Shown piece by piece: positions 37,076-46,257 of a stretch of DNA of 64,000 bases; positions within the stretch are counted from its first letter, which is position 1; every line of letters starts with the position of its first letter. The position numbers and the translations under genes were made by a program. The notes under the pieces are model-generated. The model ran no database searches. It saw nothing but the letters and a program-made list of their open reading frames with translations, and was not told the DNA's origin. The stretch is from Maribacter aquivivus (GTDB lineage: Bacteria > Bacteroidota > Bacteroidia > Flavobacteriales > Flavobacteriaceae): NCBI RefSeq assembly GCF_900142175.1, contig NZ_FQZX01000002.1, positions 849,317 through 913,316 on the forward strand. Reading direction: 5' to 3'.

Positions 37076-37924
37076 ATGAACATTAAAAACATACTTGTAG
37101 CAACAGATTTTTCGAATGAAGCTTATAATGCGCTCTATTATGCTACCCAAATTTTTGCGTCAACAGCATGCACTTTTTATATAGTTCATGCCTATGAAGA
37201 TATTGTTTTGAGTGCGAAAAATGCGCTTTTTACAGGTCAGAAAGAGATGGAGCATTTACAGAACCTATCTCAAGAAAACTTAACAAAAACAGAGCATAAA
37301 ATTGTGCTTGATACTGGTAATAAAATACACAAATTCAATACTATTTCTGTTAAAGGTAGTTTGCCATCGGTCATTTCAAAAACTATTGAGAGTCATGAAA
37401 TAGACCTCGTAGTTTTGGGAAATAAAGGTAAAACAGGTGCCAAAGAGCTATTTATGGGCAGTAACACAATTCAAATTGCCAATACCATTACCACATGCCC
37501 CATACTGGCCATACCAAAAGAGATTGCCTTTAAACCAATAGAAGAAATCGCTTTTGTGACCGACTATAAAAAAGGGTGTACAAAATCAACAATTTCAATG
37601 TTATTGAATATTGCCAATATAACAGATGCATCTATAGCGGTTCTACATATTAATGAAGAAGAAATAATGACACCTAAACAGGTATCCAATCAAAAACTAT
37701 TAGATAAATGTTTAATGCAAACACCGCATAGTTATGATGAAATTTGGAACTATGCCGATAAAGCGAATGTCATTCAAGATTTTATAGCTGAAAGAGATAT
37801 CAGCATGTTGGCAATGTCATACCATAGAAGAAAATTCTTTGAACGTTTTTTACATGAACCCGTAATTATGGACTTGAGTATTTATGCAACAATTCCGTTT
37901 CTAATTCTACCAGTACAAGACTGA
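37076..37924 (+). CDS. Tandem-domain universal stress protein 5
   Basis: A 282-residue protein starting NIKNILVATDFSNEAYNAL. The N-terminal loop is LGNKGKTGAKELFMGSNT; the C-terminal domain has YHRRKFFERFL and no loop. The TGA stop is also the first half-site of the next Fnr-like operator. It is cotranscribed with USP 4. Confidence 0.92.
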   Translation: MNIKNILVATDFSNEAYNALYYATQIFASTACTFYIVHAYEDIVLSAKNALFTGQKEMEHLQNLSQENLTKTEHKIVLDTGNKIHKFNTISVKGSLPSVISKTIESHEIDLVVLGNKGKTGAKELFMGSNTIQIANTITTCPILAIPKEIAFKPIEEIAFVTDYKKGCTKSTISMLLNIANITDASIAVLHINEEEIMTPKQVSNQKLLDKCLMQTPHSYDEIWNYADKANVIQDFIAERDISMLAMSYHRRKFFERFLHEPVIMDLSIYATIPFLILPVQD

Positions 37925-37964
37925 TATTTATCATAGTAAATTAATTGCCTAGACTATATATTTA
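37922..37964 (+). promoter_or_regulatory. Fnr-like operator F and -7 element
   Basis: TGATATTTATCA (37922-37933) overlaps the stop codon of USP 5 and is centred 29.5 bp before TATATTTA (37957-37964). The transcript start near 37969 fits the USP 6 start at 37989 and excludes the in-frame ATG at 37965. Confidence 0.68.
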
Positions 37965-37988
37965 TTGAACAATCTAAATCATTTAACA

Positions 37989-38828
37989 ATGAGTAAGCGT
38001 ATTCTAATACCTACAGATTTTTCTAAAAATGCCTTAAATGCAATTAGGTATACTATTGATTTATATGCAAAATTAAACTGTGATTTCTACTTTTTAAACG
38101 TATTTGGTTTTGATAAATACACAACTAATAGTTTAAGTATACCAGAAGAAGGTAGCGCTGTATTTGAACAGGCTAAAGAAGATTGTGAAAAGAATTTTGT
38201 TAAGCTTCTAGATACCTTAGCCTTGCACCCAGAAAACCTGAAGCATAATTATTATACTGAATCATCTTATAATTTTCTTTCTGAAGCTATACATAAAATT
38301 ATTACTGAAAAAGATATTGATTTGGTAGCAATGGGTACCAAGGGGGCTACGGGAGCTAAAGGTGTTTTATTTGGCAGCAATACCGTAATGGCAATGGAAA
38401 AAATCAGGGAATGCCCTGTATTGGCTATACCAGAACATGTTTCTTTTATATCGCCTAAAGAGATTGTTTTTCCAACAAATTTTAAAGATGTTTATAAACG
38501 ATCGGAGTTTAGATACCTTATAGAATTGGCTAAAATGCACAATGCTGAAATTGCCATATTACATCTAGAAAAGAATAAAGAACTTACTGAATCTCAATTA
38601 AGCAATAAACAATTATTATCATCAATATTAAGTGAGACTGCATACCAATTTCATACACTTACCGAAAAGAATTTGGGTAAAGGTATTCAGACTTTTATTG
38701 AAAGTAGAGAAAGTGATATGGTGTCATTCATTAACCGCAAACATTTCTTTTTTGATAATGTTTTCTCAAGACCGTTAATTAAAGAAATTGGTTATGATAG
38801 TGATGTACCAATTCTAGCATTACATTGA
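37989..38828 (+). CDS. Tandem-domain universal stress protein 6
   Basis: About 279 residues from the ATG at 37989 (SKRILIPTDFSKNALNAI). Its first domain carries MGTKGATGAKGVLFGSNT; the second has INRKHFFFDNVF and no nucleotide loop. It has its own Fnr-like promoter and is followed by a terminator at 38894-38929. Confidence 0.92.
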   Translation: MSKRILIPTDFSKNALNAIRYTIDLYAKLNCDFYFLNVFGFDKYTTNSLSIPEEGSAVFEQAKEDCEKNFVKLLDTLALHPENLKHNYYTESSYNFLSEAIHKIITEKDIDLVAMGTKGATGAKGVLFGSNTVMAMEKIRECPVLAIPEHVSFISPKEIVFPTNFKDVYKRSEFRYLIELAKMHNAEIAILHLEKNKELTESQLSNKQLLSSILSETAYQFHTLTEKNLGKGIQTFIESRESDMVSFINRKHFFFDNVFSRPLIKEIGYDSDVPILALH

Positions 38829-38893
38829 TTACTAGTTAGTATTAAGATAAGATAATTTTTAGGCATTTTTAGTTGGTTGATGTCTAAAATTAG

Positions 38894-38929
38894 AACCGTC
38901 AACGAAATGTATTCTTTGGCGGTTTTTTT
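38894..38929 (+). terminator. Terminator or attenuator between USP 6 and mscS-like gene
   Basis: AACCGTCAA (38894-38902) pairs with TTGGCGGTT (38916-38924) with one G-T pair and runs into seven T residues. The MscS start codon is only 11 bp after the tract, so the downstream genes need read-through or a promoter overlapping the hairpin. Confidence 0.7.
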
Positions 38930-38940
38930 AAACATAGTAT

Positions 38941-39840
38941 ATGGATACATTTTCGACCTTATTAGAAAACACGACACTCATTAAGATTGTTAAACTAGTT
39001 GCTTGGATACTATTTATAATCTTTATCATAAGTTTTATTAGAAAAACTCTTAAAAAAAGAATTGAAGATATTTCTATTAGGTACAAAGCACAAAAAGGTG
39101 TTGAAATTTTGGGTTATGTGCTTATAATCTTCTTGGTATTAATGGCCTTTACTGTTGATAGTGTAAAAGATTACACCATAATCATTGGTTTGTTTACCGC
39201 AGGTATCACCTTTACACTACAAGAATTGATTCTCAGTATTGCGGGCTCTTTCTATATTTTTTTTGTTCGTGTATATAAACCTGGTGATCGAATAGAGATC
39301 AATAACATAAAGGGCGATGTTATAGACATTGATAGTATTTATACAACAATTATGGAAATGGGAGAATGGGTAAGTAGCGATAACTATTCTGGTAGAATTG
39401 TAAAAATTAGTAACGCATTTGTATTTAAAGGTCCTATTAAAAATTATTCGATGGATTTTCCCTTTGTTTGGGATGAACTCAACATTCTAATTACATATGG
39501 TTCTGATACCGAACTTGCCAAGAATATTATGCTTGATACGGCTAATGAACTATTATCCGATTATACTGAAAAGTCTAAAGCCAAATGGCATCAAATGGTT
39601 GCCCGCTATTATATTGAAGATGCAACAATAGAGCCAACTATAGCTATAAACCTAACCGATAATTGGATTCAATTGAACCTACGCTATATCACAGATTATA
39701 AAAAAAGAAGAAATACCAAACACACACTATTTCAATATATAGAACAGACTATTTCAAAGTCTGATGGCAAGGTTACTTTAGCGTCTACAACATTACAATT
39801 GCTAGAAGTACCACCGCTTAATGTTAATCTAAAAAAGTAA
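38941..39840 (+). CDS. MscS-type mechanosensitive ion channel
   Basis: A 299-residue membrane protein with helices near 12-32, 55-75 and 78-105. The pore-lining third helix and the beta domain read LQELILSIAGSFYIFFVRVYKPGDRIEI followed by KGDVIDIDSIYTTIME, the MscS family pattern. It opens under membrane tension during osmotic downshift. It is the first of three tightly packed genes (1-bp gaps) with the ATP-cone nuclease-like and beta-CASP genes. Confidence 0.9.
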   Translation: MDTFSTLLENTTLIKIVKLVAWILFIIFIISFIRKTLKKRIEDISIRYKAQKGVEILGYVLIIFLVLMAFTVDSVKDYTIIIGLFTAGITFTLQELILSIAGSFYIFFVRVYKPGDRIEINNIKGDVIDIDSIYTTIMEMGEWVSSDNYSGRIVKISNAFVFKGPIKNYSMDFPFVWDELNILITYGSDTELAKNIMLDTANELLSDYTEKSKAKWHQMVARYYIEDATIEPTIAINLTDNWIQLNLRYITDYKKRRNTKHTLFQYIEQTISKSDGKVTLASTTLQLLEVPPLNVNLKK

Positions 39841-39841
39841 T

Positions 39842-40687
39842 ATGGACACTACAAAATCTATTGACATTATAAAATCTTCAGGGCAAAAAATGAGTTTCTC
39901 CTTAGATAAACTACGCAACTCTCTCAAGCATAGTGGTGCAAATCATGAACTTGTAGAAGAAATTGTCAGTAGGGTTAACGATGAGCTTTTTGAAGGCATT
40001 ACCACTAATGAAATCTATAATAGAGCGTATGCTTTACTTAAAAAACATAAAACCGTATTCGCCTCTAAATACAAACTTAAAAAGGCAATCTATGAATTGG
40101 GTCCAACCGGTTTCCCTTTTGAACGTTTTATTGCCGAAATACTAAAATACTCAGGTTATGGGGTAAAAGTTGGTGTTATTTTAAATGGTGACTGTGTTAC
40201 CCACGAAATTGATGTTGTAGCAGAAAAAAATGATACCGTTACGATTATAGAATGTAAATTTCACAACGAAGAAGGGCGTAATTGCAATGTTAAGATCCCG
40301 CTTTATATACATTCTAGATATAATGATGTAAAAGCGCATTGGGTAACAAATAAAAATAATAGACCACTAAATAAAGGTTGGGTGGTAACCAATACTAGAT
40401 TTACACAAGATGCCATAGACTATGGTAAATGTGCAGACCTCTATCTTTTAAGTTGGGATTATCCAAAAAATGACGGACTAAAAGATAGAATAGATAGGCT
40501 TGGACTCTACCCTATTACGGTCTCTAGCTTACTCTCTAATAGAGAAAAACAATTTCTTTTAAGTAGAAATGTAGTACTGTGCAGACAACTCATAAAAGAC
40601 AAGTTTTACCTAGATCATCTTGGTGTTTCTAACACACGTAAAACAAAAATTCTAGACGAAATATCACAACTCTGTAATAATCATTAA
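39842..40687 (+). CDS. ATP-cone plus Mrr-like PD-(D/E)xK domain protein
   Basis: A 281-residue soluble protein. Residues about 6-92 form an ATP-cone (IIKSSGQKMSFSLDKLRNSL, as in ribonucleotide reductases and NrdR). Residues 100-215 form a restriction-endonuclease-like fold: PFERFIAEILKYSGY, Asp124 in HEIDVVAE, then Glu137-Cys138-Lys139 in IIECKFH. This could be a nuclease gated by adenine nucleotide; whether it cuts DNA or RNA is unknown. It is translationally coupled to the MscS gene and to a beta-CASP RNase-like gene. Confidence 0.82.
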   Translation: MDTTKSIDIIKSSGQKMSFSLDKLRNSLKHSGANHELVEEIVSRVNDELFEGITTNEIYNRAYALLKKHKTVFASKYKLKKAIYELGPTGFPFERFIAEILKYSGYGVKVGVILNGDCVTHEIDVVAEKNDTVTIIECKFHNEEGRNCNVKIPLYIHSRYNDVKAHWVTNKNNRPLNKGWVVTNTRFTQDAIDYGKCADLYLLSWDYPKNDGLKDRIDRLGLYPITVSSLLSNREKQFLLSRNVVLCRQLIKDKFYLDHLGVSNTRKTKILDEISQLCNNH

Positions 40688-40688
40688 G

Positions 40689-42059
40689 ATGAAAAAAGTA
40701 AGTTTAAAATTTTTAGGTGCCTCAGGTACGGTTACCGGTTCTAAGTTTTATATAGAAACTCCCGAACTGAACATCATGATAGATTGTGGCATGTTTCAAG
40801 GCCTTAAAGAATTACGTGAAAAAAATTGGGAACCCCTGTCTATAGATGCTAGTAAATTAGATGTTGTTATTTTAACACATGGTCACCTTGACCATACCGG
40901 TTACTTGCCCAGGTTGGTAAAAGAGGGTTTTAAGGGTAATATTATTGGCACCTACCCCACTTTGGCGGTAGCCCGTGTTATTTTACTGGATAGTGCGAAA
41001 ATTCACGAAGAACAGGCAAAAAAAGTAAATGAGGAAGGTTATTCAAAACACCCTGTAGCTTTACCTTTTTATACTATTTTAGAAGCTGAAAAAACCATTA
41101 GATTATTCTCTGGAAGCAAAAAAGATGAGTTGATCCAACTTTCAGAGAACATCCGATTTAAATACAGATATAACGGTCATATCATTGGTTCTACTTTTAT
41201 TGAATTGGAGATATTCGGAAAAATGTTCGTTTTCTCAGGTGATGTAGGTAGGTTGAACGATGAACTTTTAATGCCACCAGAAAGACCTGAATGGGCAGAC
41301 TATTTGTTTTTAGAAAGTACCTATGGCAACAAACTACACCCAAAAGAAAATATCGTAGAAATTTTAAGCGATTTGGTTCATAAAACCATTAATGATAGAG
41401 GTACATTGATCATACCTTCTTTTGCAGTTGAAAGGCTACAATTACTGATGTTTTTGTTTTGGAACTTATATAAAAAAAACAAAATACCAAACATACCCAT
41501 TTTTATAGATAGCCCAATGGGCAGTAATGTTTTGGATGTATTTGAACATTATACAGATTGGCACAAACTAAGCCAAGGCGACTTCAAAGCCATGTGCGAT
41601 CACTTTACCATTACCACATCATACGCAGATACTTGGAAAACTATAGACGACCCTAGACCCAAAATTGTTATTGCTGGTAGTGGTATGGTTACAGGCGGGC
41701 GTGTACTTACCTATTTAAAACAATTAATAGACCAATCAAAAACAAGAATCTTACTGGTTGGTTATCAAGCTGAGGGTACTAGGGGCAGACAATTATTGGA
41801 TGGTACACATGAGTTAAAATTATTTGGAAAATACTACCCCGTAAAAGCGAGTATTCATTTTATAGAAAGCCTTTCTGCACACGCAGACCAAGCAGAACTT
41901 CTGCATTTTATTGATGGTATTAAAAATACCCCAGAAAATGTATTTTTAATTCATGGTGAGCCGGGTGCTTTAGATGCCTTTAAAGTAAAAATAAGAGATA
42001 TCAAAGGGTGGAACTGTCATATTCCAAAATTAGAAGAAACTATAAATCTGTATTTATAA
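40689..42059 (+). CDS. Beta-CASP metallo-beta-lactamase RNase-like protein
   Basis: A 456-residue protein of the CPSF73/Ysh1-like MBL-fold family with an RNA-specificity domain. THGHLDHTG at residues 63-71 is the zinc motif; further features are SGDVGR, the beta-CASP domain (about 210-330), VIAGSGMVTGGRVL and the C-terminal SLSAHADQAELLHF. It is probably an RNA endo- or exonuclease in the cytoplasm. It follows the ATP-cone nuclease-like gene by 1 bp, so the pair may act on nucleic acids together. Confidence 0.9.
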   Translation: MKKVSLKFLGASGTVTGSKFYIETPELNIMIDCGMFQGLKELREKNWEPLSIDASKLDVVILTHGHLDHTGYLPRLVKEGFKGNIIGTYPTLAVARVILLDSAKIHEEQAKKVNEEGYSKHPVALPFYTILEAEKTIRLFSGSKKDELIQLSENIRFKYRYNGHIIGSTFIELEIFGKMFVFSGDVGRLNDELLMPPERPEWADYLFLESTYGNKLHPKENIVEILSDLVHKTINDRGTLIIPSFAVERLQLLMFLFWNLYKKNKIPNIPIFIDSPMGSNVLDVFEHYTDWHKLSQGDFKAMCDHFTITTSYADTWKTIDDPRPKIVIAGSGMVTGGRVLTYLKQLIDQSKTRILLVGYQAEGTRGRQLLDGTHELKLFGKYYPVKASIHFIESLSAHADQAELLHFIDGIKNTPENVFLIHGEPGALDAFKVKIRDIKGWNCHIPKLEETINLYL

Positions 42060-42096
42060 TCGGCTTTTTTTGTCAAATTGTACTTTTCTTATAAAC

Positions 42097-42139
42097 TGAC
42101 AATCGTCATATTTCCAACATTTTCAATATAGTATCTTTG
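42097..42139 (+). promoter_or_regulatory. Fnr-like operator G and -7 element
   Basis: TGACAATCGTCA (42097-42108) is centred 29.5 bp before a perfect TATCTTTG (42132-42139). The start near 42144 supports translation from the ATG at 42170 rather than 42137. Confidence 0.74.
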
Positions 42140-42169
42140 ACATATATAAGAAATAAATACACCTGCCCT

Positions 42170-42808
42170 ATGAAAAAGTTGATCCTGTTATTCTCATTGA
42201 TATTCATGGGTTGTTCCTCTATTAGTTTAGTTGAAAACTGGAAAAACCCCGATATCGTTATTTTCAACGCAAATAAAGTTCTTATCGTTGGTATGGCACA
42301 AAATGATGACACACGAGAAAACTTTGAAAGTAAACTGCAAAAAGAATTTACAAATAGAGATGTTGAGGCATGGCGTAGTATAGATATTTTCGATATTTCG
42401 CTAACCGATTCTCGCAAGACCGAACAAGAACTCGACGATGTGGAACAAAGCCTTTTAGACAAAGATTTTGACGCCATTTTGCTTACGAAAATCATAGGAT
42501 CTGAAAGTCGAGAGAACTTTGTAAAATCTATTACAAGATGGGATGATCACCAATCTAGATTCAACGATGATTATTTAGAACACCAAGGTATTTATTACGA
42601 TGACAACTATTACGATAAGTATACCATATATCATGCAGAGACTACATTATACTGCATTTGCGAAGGTAAAGAAAGAGCTATGATTTGGAGGGGAATCATT
42701 GAAATAACCGAACCTGACAATATTAACAAAGCCATTAAAGATTATGTAAAAATGATTATTGTTGCTATGGAAGATCAAGATTTGGTATTTACTTCTCAAA
42801 TAGAATAA
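42170..42808 (+). CDS. Lipoprotein of unknown function
   Basis: A 212-residue protein beginning with a lipoprotein signal (KKLILLFSLIFMGCSS, lipidation at Cys15). It continues with an alpha/beta region (ADKVLIVGMAQNDD-like strand, then DFDAILLTKIIGSES). It resembles small DUF4136-like envelope lipoproteins only loosely. The longer frame from 42137 would put 11 residues before the signal and is rejected. It is controlled by Fnr-like operator G. Confidence 0.72.
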   Translation: MKKLILLFSLIFMGCSSISLVENWKNPDIVIFNANKVLIVGMAQNDDTRENFESKLQKEFTNRDVEAWRSIDIFDISLTDSRKTEQELDDVEQSLLDKDFDAILLTKIIGSESRENFVKSITRWDDHQSRFNDDYLEHQGIYYDDNYYDKYTIYHAETTLYCICEGKERAMIWRGIIEITEPDNINKAIKDYVKMIIVAMEDQDLVFTSQIE

Positions 42809-42818
42809 ATATTTAATG

Positions 42819-44243
42819 CTAAAATAACGGACTCAATACTTTGCCCACACCTTCTTTTAGCTTTTTGCTCCATGGTCTTTTTATAAAATCATCATAAGCC
42901 AGTTCATTACTAATTTTACAGTCGTTAAGAAAATCTTCTTTTAACTGTTTGGCTATCTGTGTGTGGTACATAATGGCATTTACCTCATAGTTTTGTTCAA
43001 AACTTCGGTCATCTAAATTTGCCGTCCCAATAGAAGAAATGGCATCGTCACTCACCATTATTTTACTGTGTAGAAAGCCATCTGGGAAAAGATATATTTT
43101 AATTCCTGCTTTCAAAAACAACTCAAAATAAGAATGTACAGACCAACTTACCACCTGGTTATCTGCCTTTTCAGAAACAAGTAACCTTACATCTACTCCA
43201 CTCAAAGCTGCCGTTTGTAAAGCCCTTATCAATGCCTGACCAGGTACTATATATGGGTTGGTAATATAGATATAGCCTTTTGCCATGTTGATCATTGAAA
43301 AATAAGTTTGTTCCAATACTGGAAAATCATCATCTGGTCCGCCAGCAACAATTTGTACCAATTCATTAGAGACAGGTTGTTTTGCGTAACTCTTGGGTTG
43401 TTCTATAGCTGCTAGTAATTTTGTACTTACCAAATACCAATCGGTCATAAATACTTGATCTAACTGCGTGGCCGCTGGTCCTATAAGTCTTAAATGCATA
43501 TCATGCCATTTACCTAAACCAACCTGACCTTTCAAATACTTATCTGATACATTGATACCGCCTGTAAAAGCAATTGCACCGTCAACCACTATAATTTTAC
43601 GATGATTTCTAAAATTCAATGAATAAAAATACCTGCCGAATTTAAAGGGTAGAAATGAATATACTTCAACCCCTATTTCTAAAAGTTTCTTTAGATATTT
43701 TTTACTTAACGAGAAACTACCTATACCGTCATATATCAATCTTACGACCACTCCATGAGCTATCTTTTGCTCAAATAAATTTAGTAATCTGGTCGCCAAA
43801 TCTCCATCTTCAAAAATGTAATATTGAATATGAATACGCTTAGTCGCCCCCTCTAAAGCACAAAATATGGTTTCAAAAGTTGATTTCCCGTCTTTTAATA
43901 TTTTAAGATCATTACCTGAAGTTGGCGGAAAATGAGAATTCTTATAACTAAGCGTCATTAATTTACCATACTTGCCGTCAAAAACATTGATTTGCTCGGT
44001 ATTTGGCTTAGGTAGTTTGCTAAACAGGTCTTTTTGATGCTCAATAAGCTTATACCTTCTTCTATTTCTACCCAATAATAAATAAAGGAAAATACCGCCA
44101 ACAGGTAGTGCAAAAATCGCTAATAGCCATGCCAGACTTTTGGTAGGTTTTGCTCCATATAATAAAATAGATAACACAATTGACAAGGCAATTATAACGT
44201 AAATACCAATAAAAATTGAAGTCCACATAAAGTTCGTGTTCAA
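42819..44243 (-). CDS. cls: Cardiolipin synthase
   Basis: A 474-residue phospholipase-D-superfamily enzyme that joins two phosphatidylglycerols into cardiolipin at the inner membrane. Two N-terminal helices (about 8-28 and 38-58) precede two HxK motifs: FRNHRKIIVVDG near residue 215 and LHSKIMVSDD near residue 395. Length and order match bacterial cardiolipin synthases. No Fnr-like operator is seen upstream. Confidence 0.93.
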   Translation of the reverse strand: MNTNFMWTSIFIGIYVIIALSIVLSILLYGAKPTKSLAWLLAIFALPVGGIFLYLLLGRNRRRYKLIEHQKDLFSKLPKPNTEQINVFDGKYGKLMTLSYKNSHFPPTSGNDLKILKDGKSTFETIFCALEGATKRIHIQYYIFEDGDLATRLLNLFEQKIAHGVVVRLIYDGIGSFSLSKKYLKKLLEIGVEVYSFLPFKFGRYFYSLNFRNHRKIIVVDGAIAFTGGINVSDKYLKGQVGLGKWHDMHLRLIGPAATQLDQVFMTDWYLVSTKLLAAIEQPKSYAKQPVSNELVQIVAGGPDDDFPVLEQTYFSMINMAKGYIYITNPYIVPGQALIRALQTAALSGVDVRLLVSEKADNQVVSWSVHSYFELFLKAGIKIYLFPDGFLHSKIMVSDDAISSIGTANLDDRSFEQNYEVNAIMYHTQIAKQLKEDFLNDCKISNELAYDDFIKRPWSKKLKEGVGKVLSPLF

Positions 44244-44297
44244 GAATTCACATTACGCTCTAATTGTAAAAATAAAAAAGAATTTAAATGTGATTTG

Positions 44298-44987
44298 TTA
44301 CAAGTTACTCGATTTACCAACAATACGCCCATCTTCCATTTGAATGATGTAATCCGTTCTTTTAGCAAAGTCCTCATCATGCGTAACTACTAGCAATGAT
44401 AGCCCTTCTTCTTCCTTTAATTGCTTAAAAATATTAAACACATTATCAGAGTTATAACTATCCAGATTTCCGGTAGGTTCATCTCCCATAAGTATTGATG
44501 GGTTGTTAATTAGTGCCCTAGCAATAGCTACACGCTGTTTTTCTCCACCAGAAATACGTGAAGCCTTCTGTTTTGCCAGCGACTCTATGCCTAACATTTT
44601 TAATTTTTGAATAGCGTCATGCTCAATTTCTTGGTGACTTTTTCGAGCTAATTTTTTTGCTGGCAACATTATATTTTCAATAACACTAAATTCAGATAAC
44701 AAATAATGAAACTGAAATACAAAGCCAATGTTTTTATTTCTTAAAAGCGACAATTCTGTTGCAGACAAACCGGTTACTAAGTTATTGTTCAAATATAACT
44801 CGCCGGTATATTCTGTATCCATCGTTGACAATATATAAAGCAACGTAGATTTTCCAGAACCAGATTTACCCATGATAGAAGCAAATTCCCCATTGAATAT
44901 TTTAAAGGAAATATCTTTTAAGACATGAAAATCTTTAGGTTTATGAAAGTGCTTATTAATATCTTTTGCTTCTAATACAATATCCAT
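44298..44987 (-). CDS. ABC transporter ATP-binding protein (MacB/LolD type)
   Basis: A 229-residue ATPase. Walker A is GKSGSGKS, the signature is SGGEKQRVAIARAL, and Walker B is ILMGDEPTGNLD with the H-loop in VVTHD. The Q-loop VFQFHYLL and size match the MacB/LolD/FtsE group. It lies 10 bp after the permease gene and is part of a three-gene export or envelope-remodelling system. Confidence 0.93.
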   Translation of the reverse strand: MDIVLEAKDINKHFHKPKDFHVLKDISFKIFNGEFASIMGKSGSGKSTLLYILSTMDTEYTGELYLNNNLVTGLSATELSLLRNKNIGFVFQFHYLLSEFSVIENIMLPAKKLARKSHQEIEHDAIQKLKMLGIESLAKQKASRISGGEKQRVAIARALINNPSILMGDEPTGNLDSYNSDNVFNIFKQLKEEEGLSLLVVTHDEDFAKRTDYIIQMEDGRIVGKSSNL

Positions 44988-44997
44988 TTACTACTGC

Positions 44998-46257
44998 TTA
45001 AGTACCTCTAATAATTTTTACCGGATCAATATGCTTTGCCTTATTCGAAGGAAGCCACCCTGCTATAAAAGTTGAAATCAACGCGAAGACAATACCTATA
45101 ACATAATATATAAAATTAAAATTAACCGGATAGGTAGTTATTGTAGGTAAAGCATCCGTTTCAAAAGGAACTCCATCTATTATAACTGATAAAATAAAAC
45201 CTAAAACCAGGCCCAAGATACCACCTACCATGCCTATTATCATTGCTTGACTCATAAAAATGTATTGTACATCTTTACCGGAAAAACCGGTAGCTTTTAA
45301 GATGGCTATATCCTTCATCTTTTCATAAATAAGCATGTTAAGAATATTATATATTCCGAAGCCTGCTACAATTAAAAGCGTAATGGAAACTGCATAGGTA
45401 ATTAAATTACGAATATTGGTACCGGTCTCAAATTGGGCATTTGCCTCGTTAATATCAGTTGCAGTAACATCAAATTGCTTTTCAAAGCCTTTGGCCAATA
45501 TTGGGGCATTTTTAATATTGTTCAACTTTATATTTATATCTGTAATATAATTTTGCGCCTCTCCTAAAATACGCTGTACCGTTTTCAAGTTACAGTAGCT
45601 TTGAGTATTATCGATATCTGCTATTCCACTTTGGTAAATACCAACAATTTTCAATGGAAAAACGGTACCACGTACAGTGCTTATCTGCACTCTATCGCCA
45701 ACTTTCAGTGACATTTTACTGGCTAGGCCTGAACCCAATAAAATTCCGTTAACCATATTATCTAAAGCTTCTGGCGAGCCCTCAATGATGTAATCGCGCA
45801 TGTTGGACAGTCTAGTTTCTTCCATAATATCTACCCCTATCAGATTACCAGTTAATTCTATAGAACCGGATAAATAAAATATTTGTGCCCGTACTTGTGC
45901 CGTAGCTCCTTTTACCTCTTCCATTTGTTTTAAATGGTCTAAAACAGGAAGCGCATTATGAATCTTTTTTTGTCCACTTTTTGGTTTTATAGAGCTGATC
46001 ATTTGAACAGAATTATTAAACTGCTCATAAAGTGAAATTGGCTGATCTATGGTGGGCTCTATTTCATTATACAAATGAATATGTGGTGTTTGGTTCAATA
46101 CTAAATCATCTAACATTTCATTTAGACCGGTCATAAAACTTACCATGGTAATGTAAGCACCTATACCGAAAGTAACCCCCAAGGCTGCCGTTGCGGTAGA
46201 TTTCATCTTGGTCAGAAGATGTGTTTTGGCGATATTTAGTATAACGGGCCAATTCAT
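44998..46257 (-). CDS. ABC transporter permease (FtsX/MacB type)
   Basis: A 419-residue protein. An N-terminal helix (about 18-40) is followed by a large periplasmic MacB-like domain and three C-terminal helices (about 285-310, 330-360, 375-400). KMKDIAILKATGFSGKDVQYIF is the FtsX-family coupling segment. It shares base 46257 with the stop of the adaptor gene (translational coupling). It is presumably driven by the adjacent ATPase for export or lipoprotein traffic. Confidence 0.9.
   Translation of the reverse strand: MNWPVILNIAKTHLLTKMKSTATAALGVTFGIGAYITMVSFMTGLNEMLDDLVLNQTPHIHLYNEIEPTIDQPISLYEQFNNSVQMISSIKPKSGQKKIHNALPVLDHLKQMEEVKGATAQVRAQIFYLSGSIELTGNLIGVDIMEETRLSNMRDYIIEGSPEALDNMVNGILLGSGLASKMSLKVGDRVQISTVRGTVFPLKIVGIYQSGIADIDNTQSYCNLKTVQRILGEAQNYITDINIKLNNIKNAPILAKGFEKQFDVTATDINEANAQFETGTNIRNLITYAVSITLLIVAGFGIYNILNMLIYEKMKDIAILKATGFSGKDVQYIFMSQAMIIGMVGGILGLVLGFILSVIIDGVPFETDALPTITTYPVNFNFIYYVIGIVFALISTFIAGWLPSNKAKHIDPVKIIRGT

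Noticed and set aside
42137..42169. Upstream ATG of the lipoprotein gene
   Set aside because: It overlaps the -7 element of operator G and adds 11 residues before a complete lipoprotein signal.
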